Below, in pieces: positions 1 through 7,579 of a stretch of 31,302 bases of DNA. The DNA comes from Candidatus Gastranaerophilales bacterium. GTDB taxonomy: Bacteria > Cyanobacteriota > Vampirovibrionia > Gastranaerophilales > Gastranaerophilaceae. The stretch covers positions 1 to 31,302 of the forward strand of contig CANQZO010000003.1 of the NCBI GenBank assembly GCA_947628355.1. The letters run 5' to 3'. A program made the position numbers and the translations under genes. Position 1 is the first letter of the stretch. Each line of letters begins with the position of its first letter. The notes under the pieces were generated by a model. The model was given only the letters and a program-made list of their open reading frames with translations. It was not told the origin of the DNA and did not search any database.

Positions 1-18
1 ATATATTTTAAAAAAATC

Positions 19-39
19 GGGGGATAAAACTTATCCCCC
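19..39 (-). terminator. Rho-independent terminator of the rubrerythrin gene
   Basis: A perfect 9-bp stem (19-27 with 31-39, five G:C pairs at its base) closes a 3-nt loop. On the minus strand it is followed by a run of seven T. It lies just after the rubrerythrin stop codon, so it most likely ends that transcript. Confidence 0.85.
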
Positions 40-46
40 TTAAAAA

Positions 47-592
47 TTAAAATAATCTTTTTAATAACCCTTGGAAACCTTGTCCGTGGCGAGCTTCATC
101 TTTTGCCATTTCGTGAACAGTATCGTGGATTGCGTCATAGCCTAATTCTTTTGCTCTTTTTGCAATTTCCATTTTAGCGGCACAAGCGCCTGCTTCAGCT
201 TCTGCTCTCATCTCCAGATTTTTCTTTGTAGATGGTGTTACTACTTCGCCAAGAAGTTCCGCAAATTTTGCGGCATGTTCTGCTTCTTCAAATGCGTATC
301 TTTTATATGCTTCAGCTACTTCAGGATATCCTTCTCTTTCAGCTTGTCTGCTCATTGCAAGGTACATTCCTACTTCCGTGCATTCGCCAATAAAGTGGTC
401 TTTTAATCCTTGAAGCACTTGTGCATCCACGTCTTTACCTACTCCGATTACATGTTCTGTTGCCCATGTTAAGCCTTTTGCGTCATCTACTCTTTTAAAT
501 TTATCAGCACTTACTCCGCACATAGGGCATTTTTCAGGTGCCGTTTCCGCTTCTACGGTATATCCGCATACGCTGCATACAAATTTTGCCAT
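47..592 (-). CDS. rbr: Rubrerythrin with N-terminal rubredoxin domain (reverse rubrerythrin)
   Basis: A 181-aa cytoplasmic non-haem iron protein that reduces hydrogen peroxide in anaerobes, taking electrons through its rubredoxin centre. The rubredoxin Fe(SCys)4 site is at the N-terminus: C6-x2-C9 and C22-x2-C25. A ferritin-like four-helix diiron domain follows (about 50-181), with carboxylate/His motifs EEAEH and DEARH. This order is the reverse of classical rubrerythrin, in which rubredoxin is C-terminal. The start ATG at 592 has GAGG six bases upstream and a TATAAT-like box near 632-637. It is transcribed alone, with its own terminator. The family call is secure; the role in oxidative stress is inferred from the family. 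Confidence 0.95.
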   Translation of the reverse strand: MAKFVCSVCGYTVEAETAPEKCPMCGVSADKFKRVDDAKGLTWATEHVIGVGKDVDAQVLQGLKDHFIGECTEVGMYLAMSRQAEREGYPEVAEAYKRYAFEEAEHAAKFAELLGEVVTPSTKKNLEMRAEAEAGACAAKMEIAKRAKELGYDAIHDTVHEMAKDEARHGQGFQGLLKRLF

Positions 593-645
593 ACTCTACC
601 TCTTTCTATATTCCTATTGTCAACGCAATTTATTATACTATAAAA

Positions 646-1494
646 TCAATTTTTATTAATAAATTTTCCTACAACTACTCTTTCTATTGAGTTCATATCT
701 TTTACAACACTTTGAACCGCCATGCCTGCGGATTTTATTAACTCTGTTACTCTTTCAGCCTGCCCAAGACCTATTTCAAAGACGACATAACCGCCATTTA
801 AGATATGTTCTCTTACATTTTTTAATATCTTTTCATAAAATTCCATGCCAAATTCATCTTGAGTATAAAGTGCCTGCGGATTTTCCCAGTCCCTTACTTC
901 TTTTTGAAGATACGGTTTATCTTTTAACGGTATATAAGGCGGATTTGAAACTATAATATCAAATTTTGAGTCTATATTTTGATATATATCGGATTTTATA
1001 AATTCTATTTTATTATTTACGTTGTGTATAAGCGCATTTTTCTTGCTGATTTCCAAAGCCTCAGAGCATACATCAACAGATTTTATTTCTAAACCGGAAT
1101 TTTCAAGAGCAAGAGTTATTCCTATACATCCTGTTCCGCTCCCTATATCTAAAATTTTTTTTATACCGTTTTCTTCTTCGCAGATTTTTAATACCTCTTT
1201 TACCACTAATTCCGTTTCGGGACGCGGTATTAAAGTATATTCATTCACAAAAAATTTTCTGCCGTAAAAATAAGCCTGCCCTATTATTTGCTGTATCGGT
1301 TTTGATGTGTTTATACGTTCATTTATTACTTTTTCAAGTTTAATTATCTGCCAATCCGTTAAACTTTTTCCAAGCATATATTCTTTGTACGTATAATTGA
1401 ACAATACATCAAGAGCATAATCAACTTCACTTCTTGCTTCTTCAAAAGTAAAGTTATTTTTTAGATATTCCTCAATAAAATTTTTTCTGTACAT
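646..1494 (-). CDS. prmC: Peptide chain release factor N5-glutamine methyltransferase PrmC
   Basis: A 282-aa SAM-dependent methyltransferase that methylates the Gln of the GGQ motif in release factors RF1/RF2, raising termination efficiency. It has an N-terminal helical release-factor-binding domain (about 1-95). The Rossmann methyltransferase domain follows, with SAM-binding motif I (DIGSGTGCIG) near residue 117 and the catalytic NPPY motif in VSNPPYIP near residue 185. Length is normal for PrmC. Its ATG overlaps the stop of an upstream 58-codon gene as TAATG, so the two are translationally coupled. It is the last gene of an operon that includes mscL. Confident. Confidence 0.95.
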   Translation of the reverse strand: MYRKNFIEEYLKNNFTFEEARSEVDYALDVLFNYTYKEYMLGKSLTDWQIIKLEKVINERINTSKPIQQIIGQAYFYGRKFFVNEYTLIPRPETELVVKEVLKICEEENGIKKILDIGSGTGCIGITLALENSGLEIKSVDVCSEALEISKKNALIHNVNNKIEFIKSDIYQNIDSKFDIIVSNPPYIPLKDKPYLQKEVRDWENPQALYTQDEFGMEFYEKILKNVREHILNGGYVVFEIGLGQAERVTELIKSAGMAVQSVVKDMNSIERVVVGKFINKN

Positions 1495-1670
1495 TATCTG
1501 AATAAATCTTTAAAACTGAATTTATTTTTTTTGTTTATAACATTTTTATAAAACATTTCTTTTAATATAGGATTTGTATGTAAAAAACTGTTTTCCCGCA
1601 CCTGTGACTTTGATTGATTTTCACAATCGCTCTTAGTTATATTCAGTTTTATTAATTTTTCATCATCCAT
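1494..1670 (-). CDS. Small protein of unknown function, coupled to prmC
   Basis: A 58-aa open frame running from ATG at 1670 to TAA at 1494-1496. Its stop shares one base with the prmC start (TAATG), typical of translational coupling. It begins MDDEKLIKLN and ends FSFKDLFR. It is polar, lysine- and asparagine-rich, and has no signal peptide or membrane segment. It sits 37 bases after mscL in the same direction. I do not recognise a family. Coding status rests on the tight junction and the otherwise unused gap between two genes of the operon. Confidence 0.6.
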   Translation of the reverse strand: MDDEKLIKLNITKSDCENQSKSQVRENSFLHTNPILKEMFYKNVINKKNKFSFKDLFR

Positions 1671-1707
1671 AACTATATTAAAACAATAAATTATAAAAAA
1701 TTTCCAA

Positions 1708-2172
1708 TTAATTTAGCTCGGAAGCGCAAAACGGACATTTTTTAGCTTTTTTGTTTATTGTTGAACAGCAATAAGGACATTCTTTTGTTGTTTCTTCAAC
1801 AGCTTCGCAGGCTTCTTCTTTCTTTTCCATTTTTAGTTTGTTAATAAATTTAACAAGTAAAAATACTGCAAAAGCCACTATTAAAAATGATATAAGTGTA
1901 TTAATAAATAATCCGTAATTAATTGTAACAACTCCCGCAGCCTGTGCTTCTTCCAAAGAAGAATAATGCTGTTCTGCGTGGGTTACAGGTATATACAAAT
2001 TAGAAAAATCTACGTTGCCCAAAACATAACCTATCGGAGGCATAATTATATCTTTTACAAGTGAGTTTACTATCGGAGAAAATGCTCCGCCGATTATTAT
2101 ACCCACTGCCATATCTATTACGTTGCCTTTTACCGCAAAATCTTTAAACTCTTTTAATATCTCTTTTATCAT
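1708..2172 (-). CDS. mscL: Large-conductance mechanosensitive channel MscL with C-terminal zinc ribbon
   Basis: A 154-aa inner-membrane channel that opens under high membrane tension to release solutes during hypo-osmotic shock. The N-terminal motif FKDFAVKGNVIDMAVG leads into TM1, and the second membrane helix (about 80-105) has the aromatic/aliphatic pattern of MscL TM2. Instead of ending after the cytoplasmic helix, the protein continues into a CPYC...CPFC segment (C132, C135, C146, C149), a typical rubredoxin-like zinc ribbon. It follows the 115-aa gene by 9 bases and is probably co-transcribed with it. The channel assignment is secure; the ribbon's role is unknown. Confidence 0.93.
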   Translation of the reverse strand: MIKEILKEFKDFAVKGNVIDMAVGIIIGGAFSPIVNSLVKDIIMPPIGYVLGNVDFSNLYIPVTHAEQHYSSLEEAQAAGVVTINYGLFINTLISFLIVAFAVFLLVKFINKLKMEKKEEACEAVEETTKECPYCCSTINKKAKKCPFCASELN

Positions 2173-2181
2173 ACCGTTCTC

Positions 2182-2529
2182 CTAACCTTTTATTATTGTT
2201 CTTGCCGTTTCGCTAACCGACATTTTATTTACATCGTAATATTTGCATAAATTAGAAAGTATTTTTTCTGTCGTATTCCACTGTTCATCGTTATCTCTAA
2301 CTTTTTTTACATCTTCTCCGGTTATATATATATTTACCCTGTCACCTTGCTGAGCCGCACTTGCTAATACGCCAGAAGAACGAGCGTTAATATAGTTTCG
2401 GGTTACATCTTTTATCATTATTTTCCCGCTGTTTGCATACGGCTGTATGACTCTGTTTACTTTTTTTATTTTCTTTTCTTTACCCGATACCGCTATTACT
2501 TTTCCAAAAGATATTGCAGAAATTTTCAT
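2182..2529 (-). CDS. Conserved-looking protein of unknown function (115 aa)
   Basis: A 115-aa soluble protein that starts MKISAISFGKVIAVSG. It has a basic N-terminal half (many Lys/Arg), a small-residue patch (SSGVLASAAQQGDRVNIYITGEDV) and a C-terminal helix ending in SETARTIIKG. There is no signal peptide or membrane segment, and I do not recognise a family. It is the first gene of the minus-strand operon with mscL and prmC, and is divergent from the histidine kinase. An uncommitted stress or translation role would fit the neighbours, but this is a guess. Confidence 0.75.
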   Translation of the reverse strand: MKISAISFGKVIAVSGKEKKIKKVNRVIQPYANSGKIMIKDVTRNYINARSSGVLASAAQQGDRVNIYITGEDVKKVRDNDEQWNTTEKILSNLCKYYDVNKMSVSETARTIIKG

Positions 2530-2618
2530 CTATTATCCTTTTTGTTTTCACTTCCATAATATCACATAAAAATAAAAAAATTTGCTATTATATTAAGTTA
2601 TATTTTTCATATATTAGC

Positions 2619-2649
2619 CAATCGGCTTATAGCATCCGTTATCCGATTG
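2619..2649. promoter_or_regulatory. Inverted repeat in a divergent promoter region
   Basis: Seven-base arms CAATCGG (2619-2625) and CCGATTG (2643-2649) are separated by 17 bases. A third half-copy, AATCGG, is at 2661-2666 next to the ribosome binding site of the kinase gene. The 148-bp gap holds the starts of two diverging genes, so an operator is plausible. No regulator gene is adjacent, and the repeat is short. Confidence 0.3.
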
Positions 2650-2677
2650 TATTATTTTTAAATCGGAGTTTAAAAAA

Positions 2678-3466
2678 ATGCCTCGCAATATCATTTCTAA
2701 TATACTTAAATATTTATTCGGTAATAAAAAAGATTTTGAGTACAGCAATAATCAAATTATAGCCGCTATAACGCATGATTTAAAAAATCCCGTTATTGCT
2801 AATATCAGAGCCATTGAATTATTATTAAACGGCGTTTTCGGAGATTTTGACGATAATCAAAAATCAATTTTAAACGACTTATTAAACTCCAATCATAATA
2901 TTTTAAATATGCTTATTAACTTACTTTGGCTTTATAAATTTGATAATACCAAAATCGCAGCTAATTTAACGTTTTTTTGTTTGAATGAAACTCTTGACGA
3001 AATTTTTAATGATAACAAACTTATACTTAATTCACGTTTTCAATCATTTAAAAGATATTTGACCGAAGAAAATGCTTATATTTACGCAGATAAAATGCAC
3101 ATAAAAAGAGTCATATCCAACATTCTTATGAATGCTGTTATTCACGGCAAAGAACATTCTGAAGTTTATATTGAACTTTATAAAAAAGCTGATAAATTAA
3201 TTTTTCTCGTTAAAAATCAAGGTACATACATGCCAAAAGAAGAATTAAGCTCCATATTTCAAAAAGACAAAGTTTTTAATCAAACATCTGATTGCCTATC
3301 CACAGGGCTTGGACTTTATTTATCAAATTCAATTTTAAAACTAAACGGCGGCGAATTTATTTACAATTCGACTCCCGACGGACTTAATACATTCGGATTT
3401 TCGATACCGTCAAGCGCAAAAAGTATACATACGAAAAAATCCGATACCACATTAACGGCAGGCTAA
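2678..3466 (+). CDS. Soluble sensor histidine kinase (HisKA-HATPase core only)
   Basis: A 262-aa kinase core. H33 in the H-box (AAITHDLKNPVIANIRA) is the expected phosphorylated histidine. The ATP-binding domain shows the N-box (VISNILMNAVIHG) and a glycine-rich G-box (STGLGLYLSN, LNGGEF) near the C-terminus. There is no transmembrane segment, PAS or HAMP domain, so the input is cytoplasmic or supplied by a partner. There is no response regulator next to it, making it an orphan here. The ATG at 2678 has GGAG nine bases upstream. The two radical SAM genes follow on the same strand after about 60 bases. The G1 segment is poorly conserved, so activity is likely but not certain. Confidence 0.85.
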   Translation: MPRNIISNILKYLFGNKKDFEYSNNQIIAAITHDLKNPVIANIRAIELLLNGVFGDFDDNQKSILNDLLNSNHNILNMLINLLWLYKFDNTKIAANLTFFCLNETLDEIFNDNKLILNSRFQSFKRYLTEENAYIYADKMHIKRVISNILMNAVIHGKEHSEVYIELYKKADKLIFLVKNQGTYMPKEELSSIFQKDKVFNQTSDCLSTGLGLYLSNSILKLNGGEFIYNSTPDGLNTFGFSIPSSAKSIHTKKSDTTLTAG

Positions 3467-3533
3467 ACAACATCTGGACATATCTTTATTACAATTATAT
3501 ACTTTTATTGTAGTTTTAAAAAAGAGGATGAAG

Positions 3534-4523
3534 ATGTTTGAAGAGTTAAAAGATAGCGGGTGTTGTTCTTTTCCTTTTTCGGTAGCTGAAATAGACTGGG
3601 ACGGAAATGTATACGGATGCTGTGCGGCATATTTTATCGGCTACACTTTCGGCAACATATTCGAACAGCCTTTTGACGAAATATGGAACGGAAAAAAAGC
3701 TCAAGAATTCAGACGTCAATTCATAGACAGAAACTTTAATCATTGCAATTTTGCAATTTGTCCTAAAGAATTTCATAAAAATATTACTCCGTCTTTAACT
3801 GCTCCATACCCGACAAGAGTCCAATTAAATTACGATTCCGTCTGCAATGCCAGATGTATTTATTGCCGCGATCACCATTTTAAAAATGACGTTTCCAAAT
3901 TTGAAGAGCATTTTGAAGATATTATCGTTCCGATTTTAAAAAATGCTAAATTAGTTAATGTAACTGCTTCAGGTGAAATTTTTGCAAGCAATTATGCTAA
4001 AAATCTTACTCAAAGAATTTCGAAAATCTATCCCGATTTAAAATTTTATATATACACTAACGGCATTGAATGTAACGAAAAAAGGCTCAAAGAATACGGT
4101 ATTTGGGACAGAGTCGAATATTTTGTTGTTTCTCTGCCTGCTATGACAAAAGAAACATACGACAAAATAGTTCTTGACGGAAACTTTGATAAAGTTATCA
4201 ATAATATTAAATTTCTTGGTGAATTAAGAAAAAACAATAAAATTTCTAACCTAATTATAAACTTTGTTGTTACTTCTTTAAATTACAAAGAAATGCCGCT
4301 TATGGTTGATTTTGCTAAGGAAAATCACGCGAATGTAAGTTTTGTAACTTTAAATAAACTTGAATACAATAAACATATATATGATTCTATTGCAATTGCA
4401 GAAGATTTTCATCCGGAGCATAAAGAATATATTGAATTTATTAAAAATCCCATATTCAAACAGCCTCATATCAATAAAACTACCGTTTTTGACGTTGTTA
4501 ATAACGCAGAGCAAAAAGTATGA
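3534..4523 (+). CDS. Radical SAM protein with N-terminal SPASM-like Cys segment (copy 1)
   Basis: A radical SAM enzyme of about 330 aa. Counted from the upstream ATG at 3528, the [4Fe-4S]-SAM motif CxxxCxxC is C106-C110-C113 (CNARCIYC). Before it lies a Cys-rich segment (C12, C13, C31, C32, C73, C78) with the SPASM-like pattern 'dG-x-v-x-GCC...iGNi...iW', which would bind an auxiliary cluster. In most SPASM enzymes that segment follows the radical SAM barrel. Two in-frame ATGs exist; AGAGG abuts the first (3528) but is six bases from the second (3534), so 3534 is preferred. The gene overlaps the next paralogue by ATGA. The substrate is unknown: peptide modification (RiPP-like) or another small-molecule reaction, with no obvious precursor peptide nearby. 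Confidence 0.85.
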   Translation: MFEELKDSGCCSFPFSVAEIDWDGNVYGCCAAYFIGYTFGNIFEQPFDEIWNGKKAQEFRRQFIDRNFNHCNFAICPKEFHKNITPSLTAPYPTRVQLNYDSVCNARCIYCRDHHFKNDVSKFEEHFEDIIVPILKNAKLVNVTASGEIFASNYAKNLTQRISKIYPDLKFYIYTNGIECNEKRLKEYGIWDRVEYFVVSLPAMTKETYDKIVLDGNFDKVINNIKFLGELRKNNKISNLIINFVVTSLNYKEMPLMVDFAKENHANVSFVTLNKLEYNKHIYDSIAIAEDFHPEHKEYIEFIKNPIFKQPHINKTTVFDVVNNAEQKV

Positions 4524-5515
4524 AAGACATTTGCAAAATCCCTTTTTTATCTGTTCAAATATCTAATGACGGTGATGTTTTTACCTGCTGTCCCGCTTAT
4601 GTCAACTTTAAAAAAATCGGCAATATTTTTGAAGACTACTTAGAAGATATTTGGTTTTCAGCCTCTGCAAAAGAACTGAGAAAACGCATTTTAAATAACG
4701 ATTATTCTTTATGTAATAAAGAATTATGCCGTTCTAAATTACCCGATTATATTTCTGGTAAAATCAATGAACATAATTATTTTACACAAACTCCGCCCCT
4801 GCCCAAGTTTATTACTCTTGCTTATGATAAAGAATGCAATCTTCAATGTATTACCTGCAGAGATGAAGTTTATAAAAATTCAAAAGAAACAAACGAAATA
4901 TATAATAAAAAAATAAATGAAATACTTGTTCCGTTAATGAAAAACGCGGAATTGATTGCTTTATCGGGAGCAGGTGAAGCATTTTTCAGTGCTCACAGCC
5001 GAATGCTTATTAAAAAACTTTCTAAAACCTATCCGAAATTAAAATTTGATATTAATACCAATGGTCTTTTATTTAATGAAAATAATATTAAAGCACTCGG
5101 ACTTAATGACAGAATTAATGAAATTTATGTTTCGCTTCCTGCAATCAATGAAGATGTTTACAAAAAAATCATACGGGGAGGAGTAAATTTTAATGTTGTT
5201 TTAAACAACATTAAATATATGTCACAACTGCAAAAGAATAAAAAAATTGCCAGATGTAATATAAATATGGTTATATCAGAGCTTAATTATAAAGAAATTC
5301 CCGATATGATTAATTTTGCAAAAGAGTTAGATATTTTTCTAACAATATCACAATTTTATGATTGGGGTACAAAATTCGGGCAGGAATATAAAAAAACAGC
5401 CGTATGGGAAATAAATCATCCTAAACACAAAGATTTTATTAATGTTTTAAAACAAACCAATGAATATGATAAATGCTTAATGCAGCCATTGTTTCGCGAG
5501 CTGAGAGAAAAATAA
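4520..5515 (+). CDS. Radical SAM protein with N-terminal SPASM-like Cys segment (copy 2)
   Basis: A 331-aa paralogue of the preceding gene, with the same layout. The CxxxCxxC cluster motif falls on exactly the same residues (C106, C110, C113; CNLQCITC), and N-terminal cysteines are at C5, C23, C24, C65 and C70. It also shares the motifs GNIFE..., LPA and INE-Y/INxVVTSLNYKEMP-like stretches, indicating a tandem duplication followed by divergence. Its start overlaps the upstream stop (ATGA), so the two proteins are co-translated and may work together. It ends just before the GC-rich repeat region that opens the accessory island. The reaction is unknown. Confidence 0.85.
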   Translation: MKDICKIPFLSVQISNDGDVFTCCPAYVNFKKIGNIFEDYLEDIWFSASAKELRKRILNNDYSLCNKELCRSKLPDYISGKINEHNYFTQTPPLPKFITLAYDKECNLQCITCRDEVYKNSKETNEIYNKKINEILVPLMKNAELIALSGAGEAFFSAHSRMLIKKLSKTYPKLKFDINTNGLLFNENNIKALGLNDRINEIYVSLPAINEDVYKKIIRGGVNFNVVLNNIKYMSQLQKNKKIARCNINMVISELNYKEIPDMINFAKELDIFLTISQFYDWGTKFGQEYKKTAVWEINHPKHKDFINVLKQTNEYDKCLMQPLFRELREK

Positions 5516-5516
5516 A

Positions 5517-5753
5517 TCAGACGGCAGCTCGTTCTCGTCTGTTCTTACAAATAAAACGGACATACGGCTCTCACACCTCCGCATCGCTTCGGATACAGGC
5601 TCAGCTGCACTTAGTTTCGCATACAAGTTCACAAGGCTCGTGTCTCGCCTGTTCATTTTGTAACAAGTTTCGCATTCGCTCAACTGTTCGCTTTGTATCG
5701 CGACTGCCGCTCGTTCTTGCCTGTTGTAATTTAACATACAGAACAAGATGTAA
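5517..5753. repeat. GC-richer intergenic repeat module at the left edge of the island
   Basis: This gene-free stretch is clearly richer in G+C than its surroundings and holds several degenerate copies of one motif. They are 5527-5548, 5636-5657 (GCTCGTGTCTCGCCTGTTC) and 5709-5729 (GCTCGTTCTTGCCTGTTG). The 5700-5724 copy matches 25912-25936 at 22 of 25 positions. Nothing here looks like a gene; open frames across it are repeat-derived. It may be a dispersed genomic repeat or the scar of repeated integration. Confidence 0.6.
5527..5565 (+). repeat. Left copy of degenerate direct repeat flanking the island
   Basis: 5527-5565 aligns with 25921-25960 in the same orientation, with 35 identities over 40 columns (one gap). 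The shared block starts GCTCGTTCTCG and runs through AATAAAA-GGAC. In the right copy the last part forms one arm of the tRNA-Gly terminator. The 20.4-kb spacing and tRNA-adjacent position suggest an attachment-like duplication, but a dispersed repeat is also possible. Confidence 0.5.
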
Positions 5754-6872
5754 TTAACTATGAGATGGAGATGTTTCTTCATCTTTTTCATAATTATTGT
5801 AATTTCTAAAATTTTTATTATTTGTTGGGTTGATGTCATTTAAATAACTATATGCCCATTCTAACCACTCGTTATCACTTGAATCATTATTGTCTTTTAT
5901 ATGGTCTAAAAATTTTTTTACAATACAAAGTTCTTTCCATTTTTTGCTATCTTCTAGTAATTTTTGTCTTTTATAGTTTTCAAATTTTATATATTCTTGC
6001 CGTATATTTTCTTGTTCTTCAAGAAAACTATTATAGGTCTGTATTTGATGTTGCTTACTCTTTCTAATTTTATCTTGTCGTTCTTTCTCTAACCTTTCAA
6101 CTTTTAATTTATCAATTTTCTTTATAATATATAAAATTGCCTTTGAGATAGCTTGTTCTATTGTTATATCTTCTTTTTCTCTATAGTCCCTAGGATCCCA
6201 AGAATATTTGCCATAAACAACAATTTTCAGATATGGAGTTTCTTCTGTTACATATACTAACTCATTGTCTGATTTTCTCCAGGTCCATCCCCAATCAGAT
6301 GGCTGTATTTTTCGTTTGTACATTTTACTATATTTTGTTACTGTAACAGTAATATAATCTTCATTCAAATTTACTTTTGCCGTTCTTCTATTATCCTCAT
6401 TGGACTCACTTATTACATATCCTCTTTTTTCTAATTCAAAAAGGACTAAACTCAATACTTTTCTGGCTCGAATATCTATTTTAATATATTTATTTAATTT
6501 ATCAACATCATTCCAAGATTTTACAAGTGGATGATATTTTTGAGATTTTTTGTCAAATATTATTGTATTTAATATATCTTTTTCCTGTTTTAATTTTTTA
6601 GAAAGTTCTATATTTTTAGGTTCAGGAGTTTTGGAATTAACTATTACTTCATCATCTGAACACCAGTCAAGTTCCTTTAATGCAGGAATTTTAATTTTTT
6701 GCCCGGCTTTTAAGCACATCCAATAACCACGTGGAGGAATAGGTATTTCATATTTGGTACATAATTTACCCATTCCTCTATCAGAGAAACCAAAATCTTT
6801 TGCAATATGCATCATGGGTTTCTTCCAAGCAAGTTTATATAATTGCTTTCTGGTTAAAGTTTTTTGTTCCAT
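5754..6872 (-). CDS. Unknown protein with N-terminal HTH-like region, last gene of the hsd operon
   Basis: A 372-aa soluble protein. The N-terminus (about 1-60) reads TRKQLYKLAWKKPMMHIAKD then FGFSDRGMGKLC and PIPPRGYWM. This is a helix-turn-helix-like arrangement that I have seen in hypothetical proteins near mobile and restriction loci, but I know no characterised member. The middle is mixed alpha/beta. Residues about 245-320 are highly charged and Lys/Glu/Gln-rich, predicting a coiled coil. It ends in a Ser/Pro-rich tail. It begins two bases after the metallopeptidase gene's stop, so it belongs to the restriction operon. DNA binding is an inference from the N-terminus. Confidence 0.8.
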   Translation of the reverse strand: MEQKTLTRKQLYKLAWKKPMMHIAKDFGFSDRGMGKLCTKYEIPIPPRGYWMCLKAGQKIKIPALKELDWCSDDEVIVNSKTPEPKNIELSKKLKQEKDILNTIIFDKKSQKYHPLVKSWNDVDKLNKYIKIDIRARKVLSLVLFELEKRGYVISESNEDNRRTAKVNLNEDYITVTVTKYSKMYKRKIQPSDWGWTWRKSDNELVYVTEETPYLKIVVYGKYSWDPRDYREKEDITIEQAISKAILYIIKKIDKLKVERLEKERQDKIRKSKQHQIQTYNSFLEEQENIRQEYIKFENYKRQKLLEDSKKWKELCIVKKFLDHIKDNNDSSDNEWLEWAYSYLNDINPTNNKNFRNYNNYEKDEETSPSHS

Positions 6873-6874
6873 AG

Positions 6875-7579
6875 CTACAATGTTAAATTTTCAAGTTTCT
6901 TTTTAAGTTTATTCCATTTTTTGCACTTTGATTCTAATAAAGTGTAAAATTGTTTATTGTGTGAAAAATACAAACTGTGACACAATTCATGATAAATAAC
7001 ATAATCAATGCAGTCTTTATTTGTTTTTATAGTCTCAATATTCATAGTTATTGTATTGCTATTTTTGTTATAACTACCCCATCGTTTTGTTAATTTGCGA
7101 ATTTTTAAAAATGGCTTATCTATTTTATAGGCAATAAATTGTTTAAAGCATTTATCTAACTCTTTTTCATACGTATATAGTGCTTTATCTTTATACCATT
7201 TATTTATTAATTTTGCCGGAGTTTTTAAATTGTATTCAACTATAAGATATCCTTTTTTTAATTTGACAGCATCAATATTGGATTTAATTACTTTTAATCT
7301 ATACTGTTTCCCTAAATATCTAAAACATTCACCGCTAACATACTTCTTTTCATCAGGCTTTTTGTAATTATCAACGAAGTAACGTTTTTGTTTTGTAATC
7401 CATTTTGCCTTATTTTTGACTTTTTTTATAATATCTTGTTTGTTTTTATTTTGCGGAGCTTTAACTTTAATCTTAGTAGTAGGCAAAACTTCTATAGATA
7501 AAGTTTTTCTATCTTCTTGCAATAATTCAAACTCAATTATTTCTTTTCCATATTCAATTTTTTCAGTTGTAGCAATCAT
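6875..7579 (-). CDS. YgjP-like (WLM/SprT-type) zinc metallopeptidase domain protein
   Basis: A 234-aa soluble protein of the YgjP-like family (formerly DUF45). The zinc site is H197-E198-x2-H201 (HELCH), with the third ligand at H207 (HNKQF), and the family's conserved K-RWGSY element precedes it (about 164-170). Members of this family commonly sit beside hsdR in type I restriction loci; their exact role is not established and may involve processing of DNA-bound proteins. It overlaps the hsdR stop by ATGA (7576-7579), so it is translationally coupled to the nuclease. All metal ligands are present, so it is likely active. Confidence 0.9.
   Translation of the reverse strand: MIATTEKIEYGKEIIEFELLQEDRKTLSIEVLPTTKIKVKAPQNKNKQDIIKKVKNKAKWITKQKRYFVDNYKKPDEKKYVSGECFRYLGKQYRLKVIKSNIDAVKLKKGYLIVEYNLKTPAKLINKWYKDKALYTYEKELDKCFKQFIAYKIDKPFLKIRKLTKRWGSYNKNSNTITMNIETIKTNKDCIDYVIYHELCHSLYFSHNKQFYTLLESKCKKWNKLKKKLENLTL

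Noticed and set aside
5477..5839. 120-aa minus-strand open frame across the end of the second radical SAM gene and the repeat region
   Set aside because: It overlaps two real genes, has no good ribosome binding site, and its middle is a translation of the GC-rich repeat motif.
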